The notes beneath the pieces are model-generated. The model searched no databases. It was given only the letters and a program-made list of their open reading frames with translations, and was not told where the DNA came from. From positions 1 through 64,000 of the forward strand of contig NZ_KZ319293.1 in the NCBI RefSeq assembly GCF_002744755.1: a stretch of DNA of 64,000 nucleotides, read 5' to 3'. This stretch comes from Leeuwenhoekiella nanhaiensis. Its GTDB lineage: Bacteria > Bacteroidota > Bacteroidia > Flavobacteriales > Flavobacteriaceae. The position numbers and the translations under genes were made by a program. Positions within the stretch are counted from its first letter, which is position 1. Each line of letters opens with the position of its first letter. Of the stretch, positions 35,098 through 44,699 are shown piece after piece.

Positions 35098-37491
35098 TTA
35101 TCCTATAATCTGAACTACAGAAAAATCTTCAGGCAGCTTTAGAAATTTGTCCTCTTTATCCAGATTATTCAAATCATATGCCACGTTATCAACTTTAATC
35201 TTCTTAATACGAAACGGTAACCCGATTAAATGGAGTTTTATGGTGTCGTATTCGGTTTCAAAATTTCCGCCTTTGTGCTGCTGTATGGTAAGATCTGTAG
35301 CTTTTCCTCTCAGCTTAAAATTGCGCAAACTGTACCTGCCTTTTTTATAATCGTAGCCGTCATTCGCGTCTTCATACACCTGTGAATCAATAGTGTCTTC
35401 GGCGTAATACACATCGAGCTTCAATTCTTCAATGCTTAACTCGCCCACGTATTGCTGAACCGGATATCGCGGAATAATAGCGCCTTCCTGTACAAACATG
35501 GGGATACTATCTATATCTGCATCTACCCACAGCTCGCGGCCACCTTCCAGATACTCTTCGGTCCAGAAATTGTACCAGCGACCTCTCGCCAAATACATTC
35601 TGCGTCCTTTAGAGTTAGGCTCTATAATAGGGCAAACCAGAATGTTGTTACCAAATATAAACTCATCAGTACGGTAATGCGTATGCGGATCTTCCTGATC
35701 AAAATAAACCAGTGGTTTAAGCATAGGAATACCCTCTGTGGCATATTCGTAAAACATGGTATAGAGGTAGGGTAAGAAAGTGTATCGTAATTCGATAAAT
35801 TTTCGGGCAATATCAGTCACCTCATCGTCAAAAGACCAGGGTTCCTGATCCCCGTGGTGGCCTGATGAATGCACCCTGCAAAACGGATGAAACACCCCAA
35901 GCTGAATCCATCTTGCAAACAATTCTCCGGTAGGTTGCTCCGCAAAACCACCTATATCAGTGCCCGTAAAAGACATACCGCTCAGGCACATACGCTGCAC
36001 CTGATTGTTGGCTATCCACAAATGTTCCCAGGTAGCGACATTATCTCCCGTCCAGGAAGAAGTAAATCGCTGAGCCCCGCTATATGCGCTTCGTGTAATT
36101 ACCAGCGGTCTCTTAGGATACACATATTTCTTAACCCCTTCATAGGTCGCGCGTGCCATCTGAGTCCCATAGACATTATGCGCTTTGCGATGGCTGCAGG
36201 GATGCCCGTCAAAATCGTGACGCACATCATCGGGGAAGGTCTTGCCGGGGACTTCCATTACCGCGGGCTCGTTCATATCGTTCCATACCCCGCGAACGCC
36301 AATTTCACCTACCAATTCTTTAAAAAGTCCTGCCCACCATTCCCGTACTTCAGGATTGGTATAATCAGGAAAAGCACATTCTCCCGGCCATACTTTCCCT
36401 ATCATATCAGGACCATCTGCCCGCTTGCAGAAATAACCATTCTCTAAAGCTTCCTTATAAACCCAATAATCAGGATCAATCTTAATACCCGGATCTATAA
36501 TGACAATGGTTTTAAAACCGTCATTCAGCAGTTCTTTAACCATGCGCTTAGGATCGGGGAAGTATTCCTTATTCCACGTAAAACACCTGAAGCCTTCCAT
36601 ATAATCGATGTCGAGATAAATCCCATCGCAGGGAATTTTCAGATCCCGGAATTTTTTAGCAATGCCTTTTACCGTAGACTCCGGATAGTAACTCCATTTA
36701 CACTGCTGAAAACCTAATGTCCAAAGCGGAGGCAACTCGGGTTTGCCCGTAAGGTGTGTGTAGTTTTGTACCACTTCACTCATCTCTGGACCGTAAATAA
36801 AATAATAATTCATCTCACCTCCCGGTGCCCAGAAACTGGTTACATCAAGTCGTTCCTGACAAAAATCAAAGGTTGACTTAAACGTGTTGTCAAAAAAGAT
36901 TCCGTAGGCTCTTTTGTCTTTCAACCCGATGTAAAATGGTACCGATTTGTAAATAGGATCTGTTTCTTTACCAAATGCATAGGAGTCTGTCGCCCAGTTT
37001 GAAAACCGCCTTCCTCTCAGATTAAGATGTACCGGTTTATCTCCCAGACCATAAAATGCCTCTCCTGGATGTGAGCGTTTGCTCATCTTTACGATATTTC
37101 CGCCCAGAGTAAAACTTTCTTCATAATGAAAACCCAGTTCATCTTCATTAATCAGGTTACCCTCGGTATCGAGAATTTTGGTCTGTAGGCTTATCTTTTC
37201 AATCTTGATAATGAGCTTTGCAGTAGTTACAATGTGAAAATTCTTATTCTCGCTTAGCTCTAAATGATTGTAACCAATGTGGTTATCAGGGTCTATTGCA
37301 TAGGAAAAATCCTCTTCAAGGATTCCCCTCGTACCGTAGCGAAAGCGCACTACGCTATCGCGTAAAACGGTGAGTTCAAGAATTACATTATTTTCAGTGG
37401 TAAAATACAGCGTATCAACCTCCTGACGTATATTTTTTACAGAATTTGGAAACTGATTTCCTTTCTGCTCTAATTCGGTATTTGTAATCAT
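35098..37491 (-). CDS. GH31 alpha-glucosidase
   Basis: A 797-residue cytoplasmic-looking glycoside hydrolase family 31 enzyme, with no signal peptide. The N-terminal beta-sandwich leads to the barrel, where the nucleophile Asp is in VWNDMNEPAV and the acid/base Asp in SSWTGDNVATW. C-terminal beta domains follow (DIDSIPMFVQEGAIIPRYP). It releases glucose from non-reducing ends of alpha-glucans or transfers glucosyl units. It sits at the downstream end of the glgE-kinase-glgB group but is separated from glgB by a terminator-like hairpin, so it is expressed independently, at least in part. Confidence 0.93.
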   Translation of the reverse strand: MITNTELEQKGNQFPNSVKNIRQEVDTLYFTTENNVILELTVLRDSVVRFRYGTRGILEEDFSYAIDPDNHIGYNHLELSENKNFHIVTTAKLIIKIEKISLQTKILDTEGNLINEDELGFHYEESFTLGGNIVKMSKRSHPGEAFYGLGDKPVHLNLRGRRFSNWATDSYAFGKETDPIYKSVPFYIGLKDKRAYGIFFDNTFKSTFDFCQERLDVTSFWAPGGEMNYYFIYGPEMSEVVQNYTHLTGKPELPPLWTLGFQQCKWSYYPESTVKGIAKKFRDLKIPCDGIYLDIDYMEGFRCFTWNKEYFPDPKRMVKELLNDGFKTIVIIDPGIKIDPDYWVYKEALENGYFCKRADGPDMIGKVWPGECAFPDYTNPEVREWWAGLFKELVGEIGVRGVWNDMNEPAVMEVPGKTFPDDVRHDFDGHPCSHRKAHNVYGTQMARATYEGVKKYVYPKRPLVITRSAYSGAQRFTSSWTGDNVATWEHLWIANNQVQRMCLSGMSFTGTDIGGFAEQPTGELFARWIQLGVFHPFCRVHSSGHHGDQEPWSFDDEVTDIARKFIELRYTFLPYLYTMFYEYATEGIPMLKPLVYFDQEDPHTHYRTDEFIFGNNILVCPIIEPNSKGRRMYLARGRWYNFWTEEYLEGGRELWVDADIDSIPMFVQEGAIIPRYPVQQYVGELSIEELKLDVYYAEDTIDSQVYEDANDGYDYKKGRYSLRNFKLRGKATDLTIQQHKGGNFETEYDTIKLHLIGLPFRIKKIKVDNVAYDLNNLDKEDKFLKLPEDFSVVQIIG

Positions 37492-37723
37492 GCGTTAAGG
37501 GATTTACGTTATAATCAAATACGGTTTTGGGGGATTTAAGCGAATGGAAAATTCCTGTTTATCAATGGTTTTATAAATTAAAACACCACTGCTTGGCTTT
37601 TTGTTAAGCGGACTCTAAGTTACCGGTTTCACTGAAAGATCTCCTCTATGATTGAAAAAGATATCAACGAACTAGTAAACAGTATTTTGCAGTTTTTAGC
37701 GTTTATCACTTGTAAAAAACAAG

Positions 37724-37748
37724 AAAAGGAACTGAATTAGTTCCTTTT
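37724..37748 (-). terminator. Terminator of the glgE-kinase-glgB operon
   Basis: AAAAGGAACT and AGTTCCTTTT (10 bp, 5-base loop), with a T-rich run after it on the minus strand, 30 bases past the glgB stop codon. Confidence 0.75.
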
Positions 37749-37777
37749 CCGTGAAATCTATCATTTCATTATTTTTC

Positions 37778-39697
37778 TCATAAGGCAAAGACCATTGTTG
37801 CCAAAGGTGCCAGATCCAATTTTATACTGTTTTCTCTGGAATTCCAGGGCACGGCTTCAACTTCTACCTGTTCTGTAAGGTAATCTCCACTTCCGCCATA
37901 TTCCTTTTTATTGGTGTTGAGTATTTCGGTAAGTTTTGATTTTGCCTTATAGATTTCTGATGGTACTCCTACCCTATAATTCTCACGCGGTACCGGAGTA
38001 AAATTGCAAATAACCAGTACGGTTTCTTTTGGTTTATTCCCTTTTCGCAGATAGGAGAGCACACTGTTTTCTGAGTCTGACCATTCTATCCATTCAAAGC
38101 CCTCATTACTGAACTGCTTCTCGTACAAGGCCGGATGTGACTTATACAGTTTATTCAAATCAGTCACACAAGCCTGCATTCCTTTGTGGAAATCATACTG
38201 CAGCAGGTGCCAATCCAGACTTTCTTGAAAATTCCACTCAGAGCTTTGTGCAAATTCGCCACCCTGAAAAATGAGGTTGGTACCGGGATGGGTGAACATG
38301 TAACCAAACATCAATCTTAGGTTTGCAAAACGCTGCCATTCGGTTCCCGGCATACGGTCAAAAAGTGATTTCTTCCCGTAAACCACCTCATCGTGCGAAA
38401 GCGGTAACATAAAATTCTCTGAAAAGGCATAGGTCATTGAAAAGGTTATATCATTCTGATGGTATTTGCGATAAACCGGTTCTTTCTTAAAATACTCGAG
38501 CGTATCGTGCATCCAACCCATCATCCATTTCATACCAAAACCAAGTCCGCCCAAAAACACCGGTTTTGATACTCCGGTATAACTGGTAGATTCTTCGGCG
38601 ATGGTCTGTACATCGGGATAATTTTTAAATACGGTGACATTAAGCTCTTCTAGAAAAGCAATGGCATCCAAGTTTTCACGACCGCCAAACTGGTTAGGCT
38701 CCCACTCCCCATCTTCACGTGAATAATCAAGGTATAACATAGAAGCCACGGCATCTACGCGCAGACCGTCAATATGGTATTGATCAAGCCAGAACAAGGC
38801 ATTACTTATTAAGAACGCACGCACTTCATTACGGCCATAATTGAAAATCAAAGACTTCCAGTCCGGATGCCAGCCTTTACGCGGATCGGGGTGTTCGTAT
38901 AAATGGGAACCATCAAAATTCCCCAGTCCGTGTGCATCCTCAGGGAAATGCGAAGGCACCCAGTCTAAGATAACCCCAATGCCTGCCTGATGAAATTTAT
39001 CAACCAGCAGCATAAATTCTTCGGGATACCCAAAACGCGAGGTCGGTGCAAAATACCCGGTCAATTGATAACCCCAGCTGGGATCGTACGGGTATTCCAT
39101 AATGGGCATAAACTCTACGTGAGTAAATTCCATTTTTTTTACGTAATCTACCAAATCATCAGCCATTTCGGTATAACTCAGGCTTCGGTTCTCGTCCCCT
39201 GTTTTCTTCCAGGATCCCAAATGCACTTCGTAAACTGAAAAAGGAGTATCAAGCGCATTGTGTTTAGCGCGGTTTTTCATCCATTTGCTATCCTTCCATT
39301 TGTAGTTGGTATCATATACTACTGAAGCCGTTTTGGGCGGATGCTCTGCCCTGCGGGCGAAAGGATCGGCTTTTTCAGTCTTTACATCATTTATGTGCGA
39401 CTGTATTTTGTATTTGTAGATCGTACCGTGACCGACTTCAGGAATGAAACCTTCCCAGATTCCACTGCCGTCCCAGCGTACGTTGAGTTTATGATCACCC
39501 TCAAGCCAGTAATTAAAATCACCTACTACGGAAACGGACTTAGCGCTGGGCGCCCATACCGCAAAGTAAGTTCCCTTTTTTCCATCTACGGTTACCGGAT
39601 GTGAACCCAATTTTTCGTAAAGTCTAAAATGCTTTCCGGCTTTAAAAAGTTCAATATCAAAATCTGAAAATAAGCTGTATGCGTGTACGTTACTCAT
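37778..39697 (-). CDS. glgB: 1,4-alpha-glucan branching enzyme
   Basis: Introduces alpha-1,6 branches into linear glucan. It has an N-terminal CBM48-type domain (GTYFAVWAPSAKSVSVVGDFNYW) and a GH13_9 catalytic barrel. Nucleophile Asp in GLRVDAVASMLYLDYSR, acid/base Glu in QTIAEESTSYTGV, and LSHDEVVYGKKS for the third acid. A C-terminal beta domain ends ATMVFAL. The 639-residue length is that of the short GlgB form. Its start overlaps the kinase stop by eight bases, so the two are translationally coupled. Confidence 0.96.
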   Translation of the reverse strand: MSNVHAYSLFSDFDIELFKAGKHFRLYEKLGSHPVTVDGKKGTYFAVWAPSAKSVSVVGDFNYWLEGDHKLNVRWDGSGIWEGFIPEVGHGTIYKYKIQSHINDVKTEKADPFARRAEHPPKTASVVYDTNYKWKDSKWMKNRAKHNALDTPFSVYEVHLGSWKKTGDENRSLSYTEMADDLVDYVKKMEFTHVEFMPIMEYPYDPSWGYQLTGYFAPTSRFGYPEEFMLLVDKFHQAGIGVILDWVPSHFPEDAHGLGNFDGSHLYEHPDPRKGWHPDWKSLIFNYGRNEVRAFLISNALFWLDQYHIDGLRVDAVASMLYLDYSREDGEWEPNQFGGRENLDAIAFLEELNVTVFKNYPDVQTIAEESTSYTGVSKPVFLGGLGFGMKWMMGWMHDTLEYFKKEPVYRKYHQNDITFSMTYAFSENFMLPLSHDEVVYGKKSLFDRMPGTEWQRFANLRLMFGYMFTHPGTNLIFQGGEFAQSSEWNFQESLDWHLLQYDFHKGMQACVTDLNKLYKSHPALYEKQFSNEGFEWIEWSDSENSVLSYLRKGNKPKETVLVICNFTPVPRENYRVGVPSEIYKAKSKLTEILNTNKKEYGGSGDYLTEQVEVEAVPWNSRENSIKLDLAPLATMVFAL

Positions 39698-41327
39698 ATT
39701 TTTGTTGGTTAAGTATATTGGAGATTCCTTTAAAGGGGATTATAGCCCAGCGGGGTCTTGCATTTAGCTCATACCCCAATTCATAGACCGCCTTCTCCAG
39801 CAGGCAATATTGTAATAAAAATTCAATTTCTTTGATGTATCCTATATTAAGATTAGCCTGTTGTACTTCCTGTATATAGGTGCGTAGAAAAACCCCGACG
39901 ATGTTACCGTATAAAACTTCGGCTATTTCAAACAACTCATTGAGCTCGTAATCATACTCTTCGTGATTGTTGAAAATAGTGGCATAAATCGCATAATTAA
40001 ATGACCTGAACATACCGGCAACATCCTTAATTGGTGGTTGTTTCACTTTACGATCCCGAATGGTACTTTCAGGCTCACCCTCAAAATCAATGATGTAAAA
40101 ATCTCGCTCGTGGACTAACACCTGACCTAAATGGTAATCCCCGTGAATGCGCAGGCGTTCACTTTTCAGTTTGTCTTCGTCAAAATCAAGCAACTGCTTT
40201 CTGATTACCTTCTTATTGCTTAAAAATTCATTGGCAAGTTCCAGTTGCAGACCATCCAGTTTGTGCAGGTTGTTTTCAACAAGGTTTATTCGATTTTCAA
40301 ACTGATAAATCAATCTGTTTTTTAACCAAACCGAATAATCATTTCCAAAAGGCTGCGGTGTAAATGCGGTGTTTATACGCTCCTGCCCCAGACCAATATG
40401 CATTTGCGCAGTACGCATTGCCAGGTTAGACACATCTTCAAAAAAACCGAGCGGACACCAGGCTAAAATAGCCGAAGAAACATCCGTCACAGCAAGTTGT
40501 TCCAGATATTTTACCGGCCTCAGAGTTTCCAGTTTGGGCTTTTGATCTGATAATTCTTTAAAAACACCTTTTAAATAATGTGTGAAATATTCCCAGGCAT
40601 CTCCTTTATTGGGAACAAGCTCCTGCATTAAGCCCAGGGTAATCACGTTTTTATCGCTAAACTTAAGTGTGATGCTCCCCAAATATTTAGGCGTATTCTT
40701 GAAAAAGCCTTTCATAGTAAGATACTTACTAATCTCATAATCAGGATTCTCATCTACATAAACCCGTCTGAAAATTTTCAGAATACAAGTTTCGTTGTAG
40801 ACTATTGAAGTATTGCTTTGCTCAACTCCCATAAGTCTGCTGCTCTCGTAACCGGCAATCGTATTTGACCTCCCACGGCGATACGCAATTTCCTTATATC
40901 GGTATTTTTCGCCCTCCAGAATTTTTAAGAAGATTTGCTTGCGAAAAGATTCCAAAAGCAGGGCATCTACCAAAAAGCCCTCTTGACCGTTGAGCCTCAA
41001 TCTGGCTATAATTTTATCGCCTACAACACTTTGATCGGTAATAAACGCGATGGGTAAAAAGTAATTTTGAACAAAAGCTTCCTGAAAATTTACTTCAAGA
41101 ACAACCCCATAAAAGCGGTCATTTTGATCTTCAATAGGAAAACTATCAATAATCTCAAGGTATTTTAAAGCACTGGCCTTGCCACCATACCAACGTTGCT
41201 TGAGGATATAGGGTTGTAAAATATCATTACAAAGTTCACGGTTAAAACGCTCGTTTTCGAGCAGTTCTTCCCAGCTTGACTCGTACTTAAAGTCTAGTCT
41301 GCCGTCAATTTGATTATCCTCGGACAT
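39690..41327 (-). CDS. Maltokinase, stand-alone form
   Basis: Phosphorylates maltose to maltose 1-phosphate, the donor for GlgE. The fold is that of an aminoglycoside-phosphotransferase-like kinase. The catalytic segment is RLRIHGDYHLGQVLV and the metal site is YIIDFEGEPES. ILKQRWYGGKASALKYLEI near the N-terminus is the signature of the maltokinase N-terminal domain. Many bacteria carry this module fused to trehalose synthase (TreS). Here it is a separate 545-residue protein without a GH13 domain. It lies between glgE and glgB. Confidence 0.88.
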   Translation of the reverse strand: MSEDNQIDGRLDFKYESSWEELLENERFNRELCNDILQPYILKQRWYGGKASALKYLEIIDSFPIEDQNDRFYGVVLEVNFQEAFVQNYFLPIAFITDQSVVGDKIIARLRLNGQEGFLVDALLLESFRKQIFLKILEGEKYRYKEIAYRRGRSNTIAGYESSRLMGVEQSNTSIVYNETCILKIFRRVYVDENPDYEISKYLTMKGFFKNTPKYLGSITLKFSDKNVITLGLMQELVPNKGDAWEYFTHYLKGVFKELSDQKPKLETLRPVKYLEQLAVTDVSSAILAWCPLGFFEDVSNLAMRTAQMHIGLGQERINTAFTPQPFGNDYSVWLKNRLIYQFENRINLVENNLHKLDGLQLELANEFLSNKKVIRKQLLDFDEDKLKSERLRIHGDYHLGQVLVHERDFYIIDFEGEPESTIRDRKVKQPPIKDVAGMFRSFNYAIYATIFNNHEEYDYELNELFEIAEVLYGNIVGVFLRTYIQEVQQANLNIGYIKEIEFLLQYCLLEKAVYELGYELNARPRWAIIPFKGISNILNQQKYE

Positions 41328-41369
41328 GGTTTTGGTTTAATGTGTTAGTTTTCTTTTTCTGCTGTAGAC

Positions 41370-43304
41370 CTATTTGAAAATCTGAAATATGTGAAAGGGT
41401 AATGCAGGGTGTAGCTCCACATAATTCCATTCATCGTTCCAGGTATAGGTGCTGTCTGTAATTACATCTTTAAGTGTGAGTTCAGAACCCGGTGCGAGAC
41501 TCATAAGTTCATAAGGTAACCTGAGATTACCGGCCTGCTTGTAATAGGGATCAAGGCTTACGACAACCAGAATTTCATTTTTGAAGCCTTCATCCCATTT
41601 ATAAAAAGCAATCAGTCCTTCGTTTTGTATATCGCAAAATCGAATGTTATTGGTTTGCTGAAGCGCCATATGCTGTTTACGCGCAGCGTTTATTTTACTA
41701 ATAAGGCGTATGAGCTTGTTATCTTTATTCCAGTCCCAATGGCGTATCTGGTATTTTTCAGAATTCATATATTCTTCCTTACCAGGCACGGGATCACTCT
41801 CCATAAATTCATAAACCGGTCCGTAGAGACCAATATTTGAACTTAAAGTTGCCGCCAGAGCATATCGTATGAGGTGCTGCGCCTCGTTAGCTCCCTGCAG
41901 ATGCCAAGGGTTTATATCGGGCGTATTGGGCCAGAAATTGGGACGGTAGTATTCCTTTTGTTTGGTTTGCGTAAGCTCCGTCATATATTCTATGAGTTCG
42001 TGCTTACTGGTTCGCCAGGTAAAATAGGTATATGACTGACTGTAGCCTTGCTTAGCCAGCTGCTGCATAATTTTTGGCCGCGAAAAGGCTTCAGCTAAAA
42101 ACAGCACGTCGGGGTGCTTCTTCTTAATTTCAGAAATAAACCAGTTCCAGAAGTAAAATGGCTTGGTATGTGGATTATCAACTCTAAATATTTTGATTCC
42201 CATATCAACCCAGTGTAAAGCCACGCTAAGGAGTTCTTGCCAGAGATCCTTAAAATCCTCGGTCTCCCAGTAAAAATTTACAATATCCTGATATTTCTTA
42301 GGTGGATTCTCTGCGTATTGCATCGTACCGTCAGGACGTTTTCTAAACCAGGTGGGATGCTCGGTCAGATATGGATGATCTGGAGCCGCCTGAAATGCGA
42401 GATCCATAGCCACTTCAATTCCTAAACTTTCGGCGTGATTGATTAAATTCTTAAAATCTTGTTCGGTTCCTAATTCCGGATGTATGGCTTTATGCCCCCC
42501 GTGCTTAGAGCCTATTCCCCAAGGCACACCGCTATCTCCGGGTTCGGCATTGGTTGCGTTGTTTCGGCCTTTTCGGTTTACTTCGCCAATTGGATGTATG
42601 GGTGGGAAGTATAGTGTATCAAATCCCATTCCAGCCACGCGCGGTAACAGGCGCTCGCAATCTTTAAAAGTGCCGTGTTTACCTGATTCTTCACTCGCAG
42701 ATCGCGGAAAGAATTCATACCAGGTACTGAAACGCGCCTTGTACCGGTCTACATAAACCTCAAGCGTTTTGCTTTCGTGCGCCAGATTCCGGGTTGGATG
42801 ATCTTTAAAAATTCGATGTAAATCTTCAGAAATGGCATATTTACAGGCCTCGTCATAACGATTTTCATCAGCAAATAATTCTTTGACGTGAGCCACATAC
42901 TGCTTTCCATCATCGTCCAGTTTTTCGGCAACTGCTTCTAAATGCTGAATTCCGTCAAGCAACTCGCTTTTCACATATTGCGCATCTTTTAGTTTTGCCT
43001 CAATACCGTGCTGCCAGTTTAGCGGATGATCAATCCATCCTCTTATTTTATATTCATAAAAACCCTGATGCTCCACACTAAAACTTGCCGCATATGCGTC
43101 ATTCACAAGAGGGTTCATCCGTACGGTCTGCCAGGTTTTATCTGTTTTACGTTTAAAACAAACTTCGGCCTCCAGCACATCGTGCCCATCTCCTAATACG
43201 TCTGCGGTTACGTGCACCAGCTCACCGGTTACCCGTTTGATAAAAAAATCCCCACCTTGCAGTTGGGGCTCTATATTCTCTATAACAATGCGTTCTCTAG
43301 TCAA
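41370..43304 (-). CDS. glgE: Maltose-1-phosphate maltosyltransferase GlgE
   Basis: A GH13_3 enzyme that moves maltosyl units from alpha-maltose 1-phosphate to the end of an alpha-glucan. The N-terminal beta domain (VTADVLGDGHDVLEAEVCFKR) and helical region lead to STWYEFFPRSAS, the family hallmark. The nucleophile Asp is in KIFRVDNPHTKPF and the acid/base Glu in FLAEAFSRP. At 644 residues it is slightly shorter than actinobacterial GlgE. It is the first gene of a likely operon with maltokinase (42 bases on) and glgB. Confidence 0.95.
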   Translation of the reverse strand: MTRERIVIENIEPQLQGGDFFIKRVTGELVHVTADVLGDGHDVLEAEVCFKRKTDKTWQTVRMNPLVNDAYAASFSVEHQGFYEYKIRGWIDHPLNWQHGIEAKLKDAQYVKSELLDGIQHLEAVAEKLDDDGKQYVAHVKELFADENRYDEACKYAISEDLHRIFKDHPTRNLAHESKTLEVYVDRYKARFSTWYEFFPRSASEESGKHGTFKDCERLLPRVAGMGFDTLYFPPIHPIGEVNRKGRNNATNAEPGDSGVPWGIGSKHGGHKAIHPELGTEQDFKNLINHAESLGIEVAMDLAFQAAPDHPYLTEHPTWFRKRPDGTMQYAENPPKKYQDIVNFYWETEDFKDLWQELLSVALHWVDMGIKIFRVDNPHTKPFYFWNWFISEIKKKHPDVLFLAEAFSRPKIMQQLAKQGYSQSYTYFTWRTSKHELIEYMTELTQTKQKEYYRPNFWPNTPDINPWHLQGANEAQHLIRYALAATLSSNIGLYGPVYEFMESDPVPGKEEYMNSEKYQIRHWDWNKDNKLIRLISKINAARKQHMALQQTNNIRFCDIQNEGLIAFYKWDEGFKNEILVVVSLDPYYKQAGNLRLPYELMSLAPGSELTLKDVITDSTYTWNDEWNYVELHPALPFHIFQIFK

Positions 43305-43494
43305 GGTTAGTCGGTTTTAATTTTAGATTGAATAAATAATGCTCTCTAAAAGTAGCAATTATTAATGATAACTGCCTTTAAAATACAAATTTGACAATAG
43401 TGTTAAAATGCTTAAGCGTTAGTCTTTTGTTAAAAACCCGACCAAACAGGCCCTGAGCCTTATACTTTGGCTAATTTTAAACTAAAAGAAAAAC

Positions 43495-43965
43495 ATGAAA
43501 AGATTACTGATTTTAAGCCTGATCGTTGGTTTTACAGCGTGTAAAGGCACTGCTCAAAAAGAAAAGCAAGAGAATTTTCCGGTGACCAAAACCGAAGCCG
43601 AATGGAAAGCCGAACTTTCTTCCCAGGAGTTTTACGTTCTAAGAGAAGAAGGTACTGAACGTGCCTTTACCAGCGATTTGCTCAACAACAAGCAAAAAGG
43701 TACTTACGTGTGTGCGGCATGCCAAACCCCGGTTTTTAAAAGTGAAACCAAATTTGACAGCGGTACCGGCTGGCCTTCATTTTACGATTATATAGAAGGT
43801 AATGTTGCCTTTTCGTCAGACAATAAATTAGGCTACACCCGTACCGAAGAGCATTGTGCTACCTGTGGCGGACACCTGGGGCACGTTTTTGATGACGGAC
43901 CAAAACCTACCGGAAAGCGCCATTGCATCAATGGTGTGGCATTAGACTTTGTTCCTGAAAAATAA
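43495..43965 (+). CDS. msrB: Lipoprotein methionine-(R)-sulfoxide reductase B
   Basis: Repairs R-methionine sulfoxide in envelope proteins. A lipobox FTAC places the lipid on Cys16, so this copy faces the periplasm. Structural zinc is held by Cys73, Cys76, Cys121 and Cys124, and the catalytic Cys144 is in RHCINGVALDF. In the FDSGTGWPSF loop, residue 91 is Thr, where the other copy has Cys. Resolution of the sulfenate would then need another thiol. The second msrB lies 273 bases downstream. Confidence 0.93.
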   Translation: MKRLLILSLIVGFTACKGTAQKEKQENFPVTKTEAEWKAELSSQEFYVLREEGTERAFTSDLLNNKQKGTYVCAACQTPVFKSETKFDSGTGWPSFYDYIEGNVAFSSDNKLGYTRTEEHCATCGGHLGHVFDDGPKPTGKRHCINGVALDFVPEK

Positions 43966-44238
43966 ATCTAAGCCCCTAGCCCCCCAAAGGGGGGATAACT
44001 TTACACTAAAAAAATTACATCGAAGCACAGAGATAAAAGAGCTTCCCTTTGAAGGGAGGTTGGAGGGATGTAAAAGCTTAAAAACGAAAAAAATTTCCGC
44101 TGAAGTCTGTGCTGAGTGCGTCGAAGTGCGGAATCAACATTATAAGATTTCCGCCGAGGCCCGTGCTGAGTGCGGCGAGGTGCGAAACCAACATTATAAG
44201 ATTTCCGCCTTCGCGGAAATGAAAAAAAAATACTATTT
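43966..44238. other. Repeat-rich spacer between the two msrB genes
   Basis: It contains a CCCCCC-AAA-GGGGGG hairpin (43980-43994), a purine-rich segment with a CCCTTTGAAGGG palindrome, two copies of a 54-bp unit and a terminal hairpin ATTTCCGC-CTTC-GCGGAAAT (44201-44220). A 97-codon open frame crosses it but has no gene-like features. Such C/G-run spacers are frequent in flavobacteria, from memory. Confidence 0.75.
44093..44208. repeat. Tandem repeat of a 54-bp unit, about 2.15 copies
   Basis: Units at 44093-44146 and 44147-44200 differ at 8 of 54 positions (all but one transitions), followed by a partial ATTTCCGC. The shared core is GTGCTGAGTGCG and the end AACATTATAAG. Confidence 0.9.
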
Positions 44239-44637
44239 ATGAAAGAATATCCTGTACAGAAAACGGAAGCTCAATGGAAAGAAGAATTGGGCCCCGAGCG
44301 TTATCATATTTTACGCGGTAAAGGTACCGAAAGACCACATACCGGAAAGTACAACCTGCATTTTGAGAAAGACGGCACTTACCACTGCGGCGCTTGTGAC
44401 GCCAAGCTTTTTGAGGCCGATAGCAAATTTGAGAGCGGTTGCGGCTGGCCCAGTTTTGACGAGTCAATCCCCGGGGCGGTTGAATATGTACGCGACACCA
44501 CGTTTGGAATGATACGTACAGAAATTTTATGCGCCAATTGCGGCAGTCATTTAGGTCATGTTTTTGACGACGGCCCTACTGAAACCGGACAACGCTACTG
44601 TGTGAACTCGGCTTCAATAGATTTTGAAAAAGAGTAA
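44239..44637 (+). CDS. msrB: Cytosolic methionine-(R)-sulfoxide reductase B
   Basis: A 132-residue MsrB without signal peptide. Zinc ligands Cys50, Cys53, Cys98 and Cys101, catalytic Cys121 in RYCVNSASIDF. Cys68 in ESGCGWPSF is well placed as resolving cysteine, so this copy can be recycled by thioredoxin. It is clearly related to the lipoprotein copy upstream and probably arose by duplication with a change of compartment. Confidence 0.93.
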   Translation: MKEYPVQKTEAQWKEELGPERYHILRGKGTERPHTGKYNLHFEKDGTYHCGACDAKLFEADSKFESGCGWPSFDESIPGAVEYVRDTTFGMIRTEILCANCGSHLGHVFDDGPTETGQRYCVNSASIDFEKE

Positions 44638-44699
44638 ATCCCTTTTTTGGAACGACTCTTGATACTACCTCACTAAATAACCTATTAAAGTACATATAT

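Noticed and set aside
43949-44242. A 97-codon open frame between the two msrB genes
   Set aside because: It overlaps the end of msrB, crosses hairpins and a tandem repeat, and shows no conserved or gene-like pattern.
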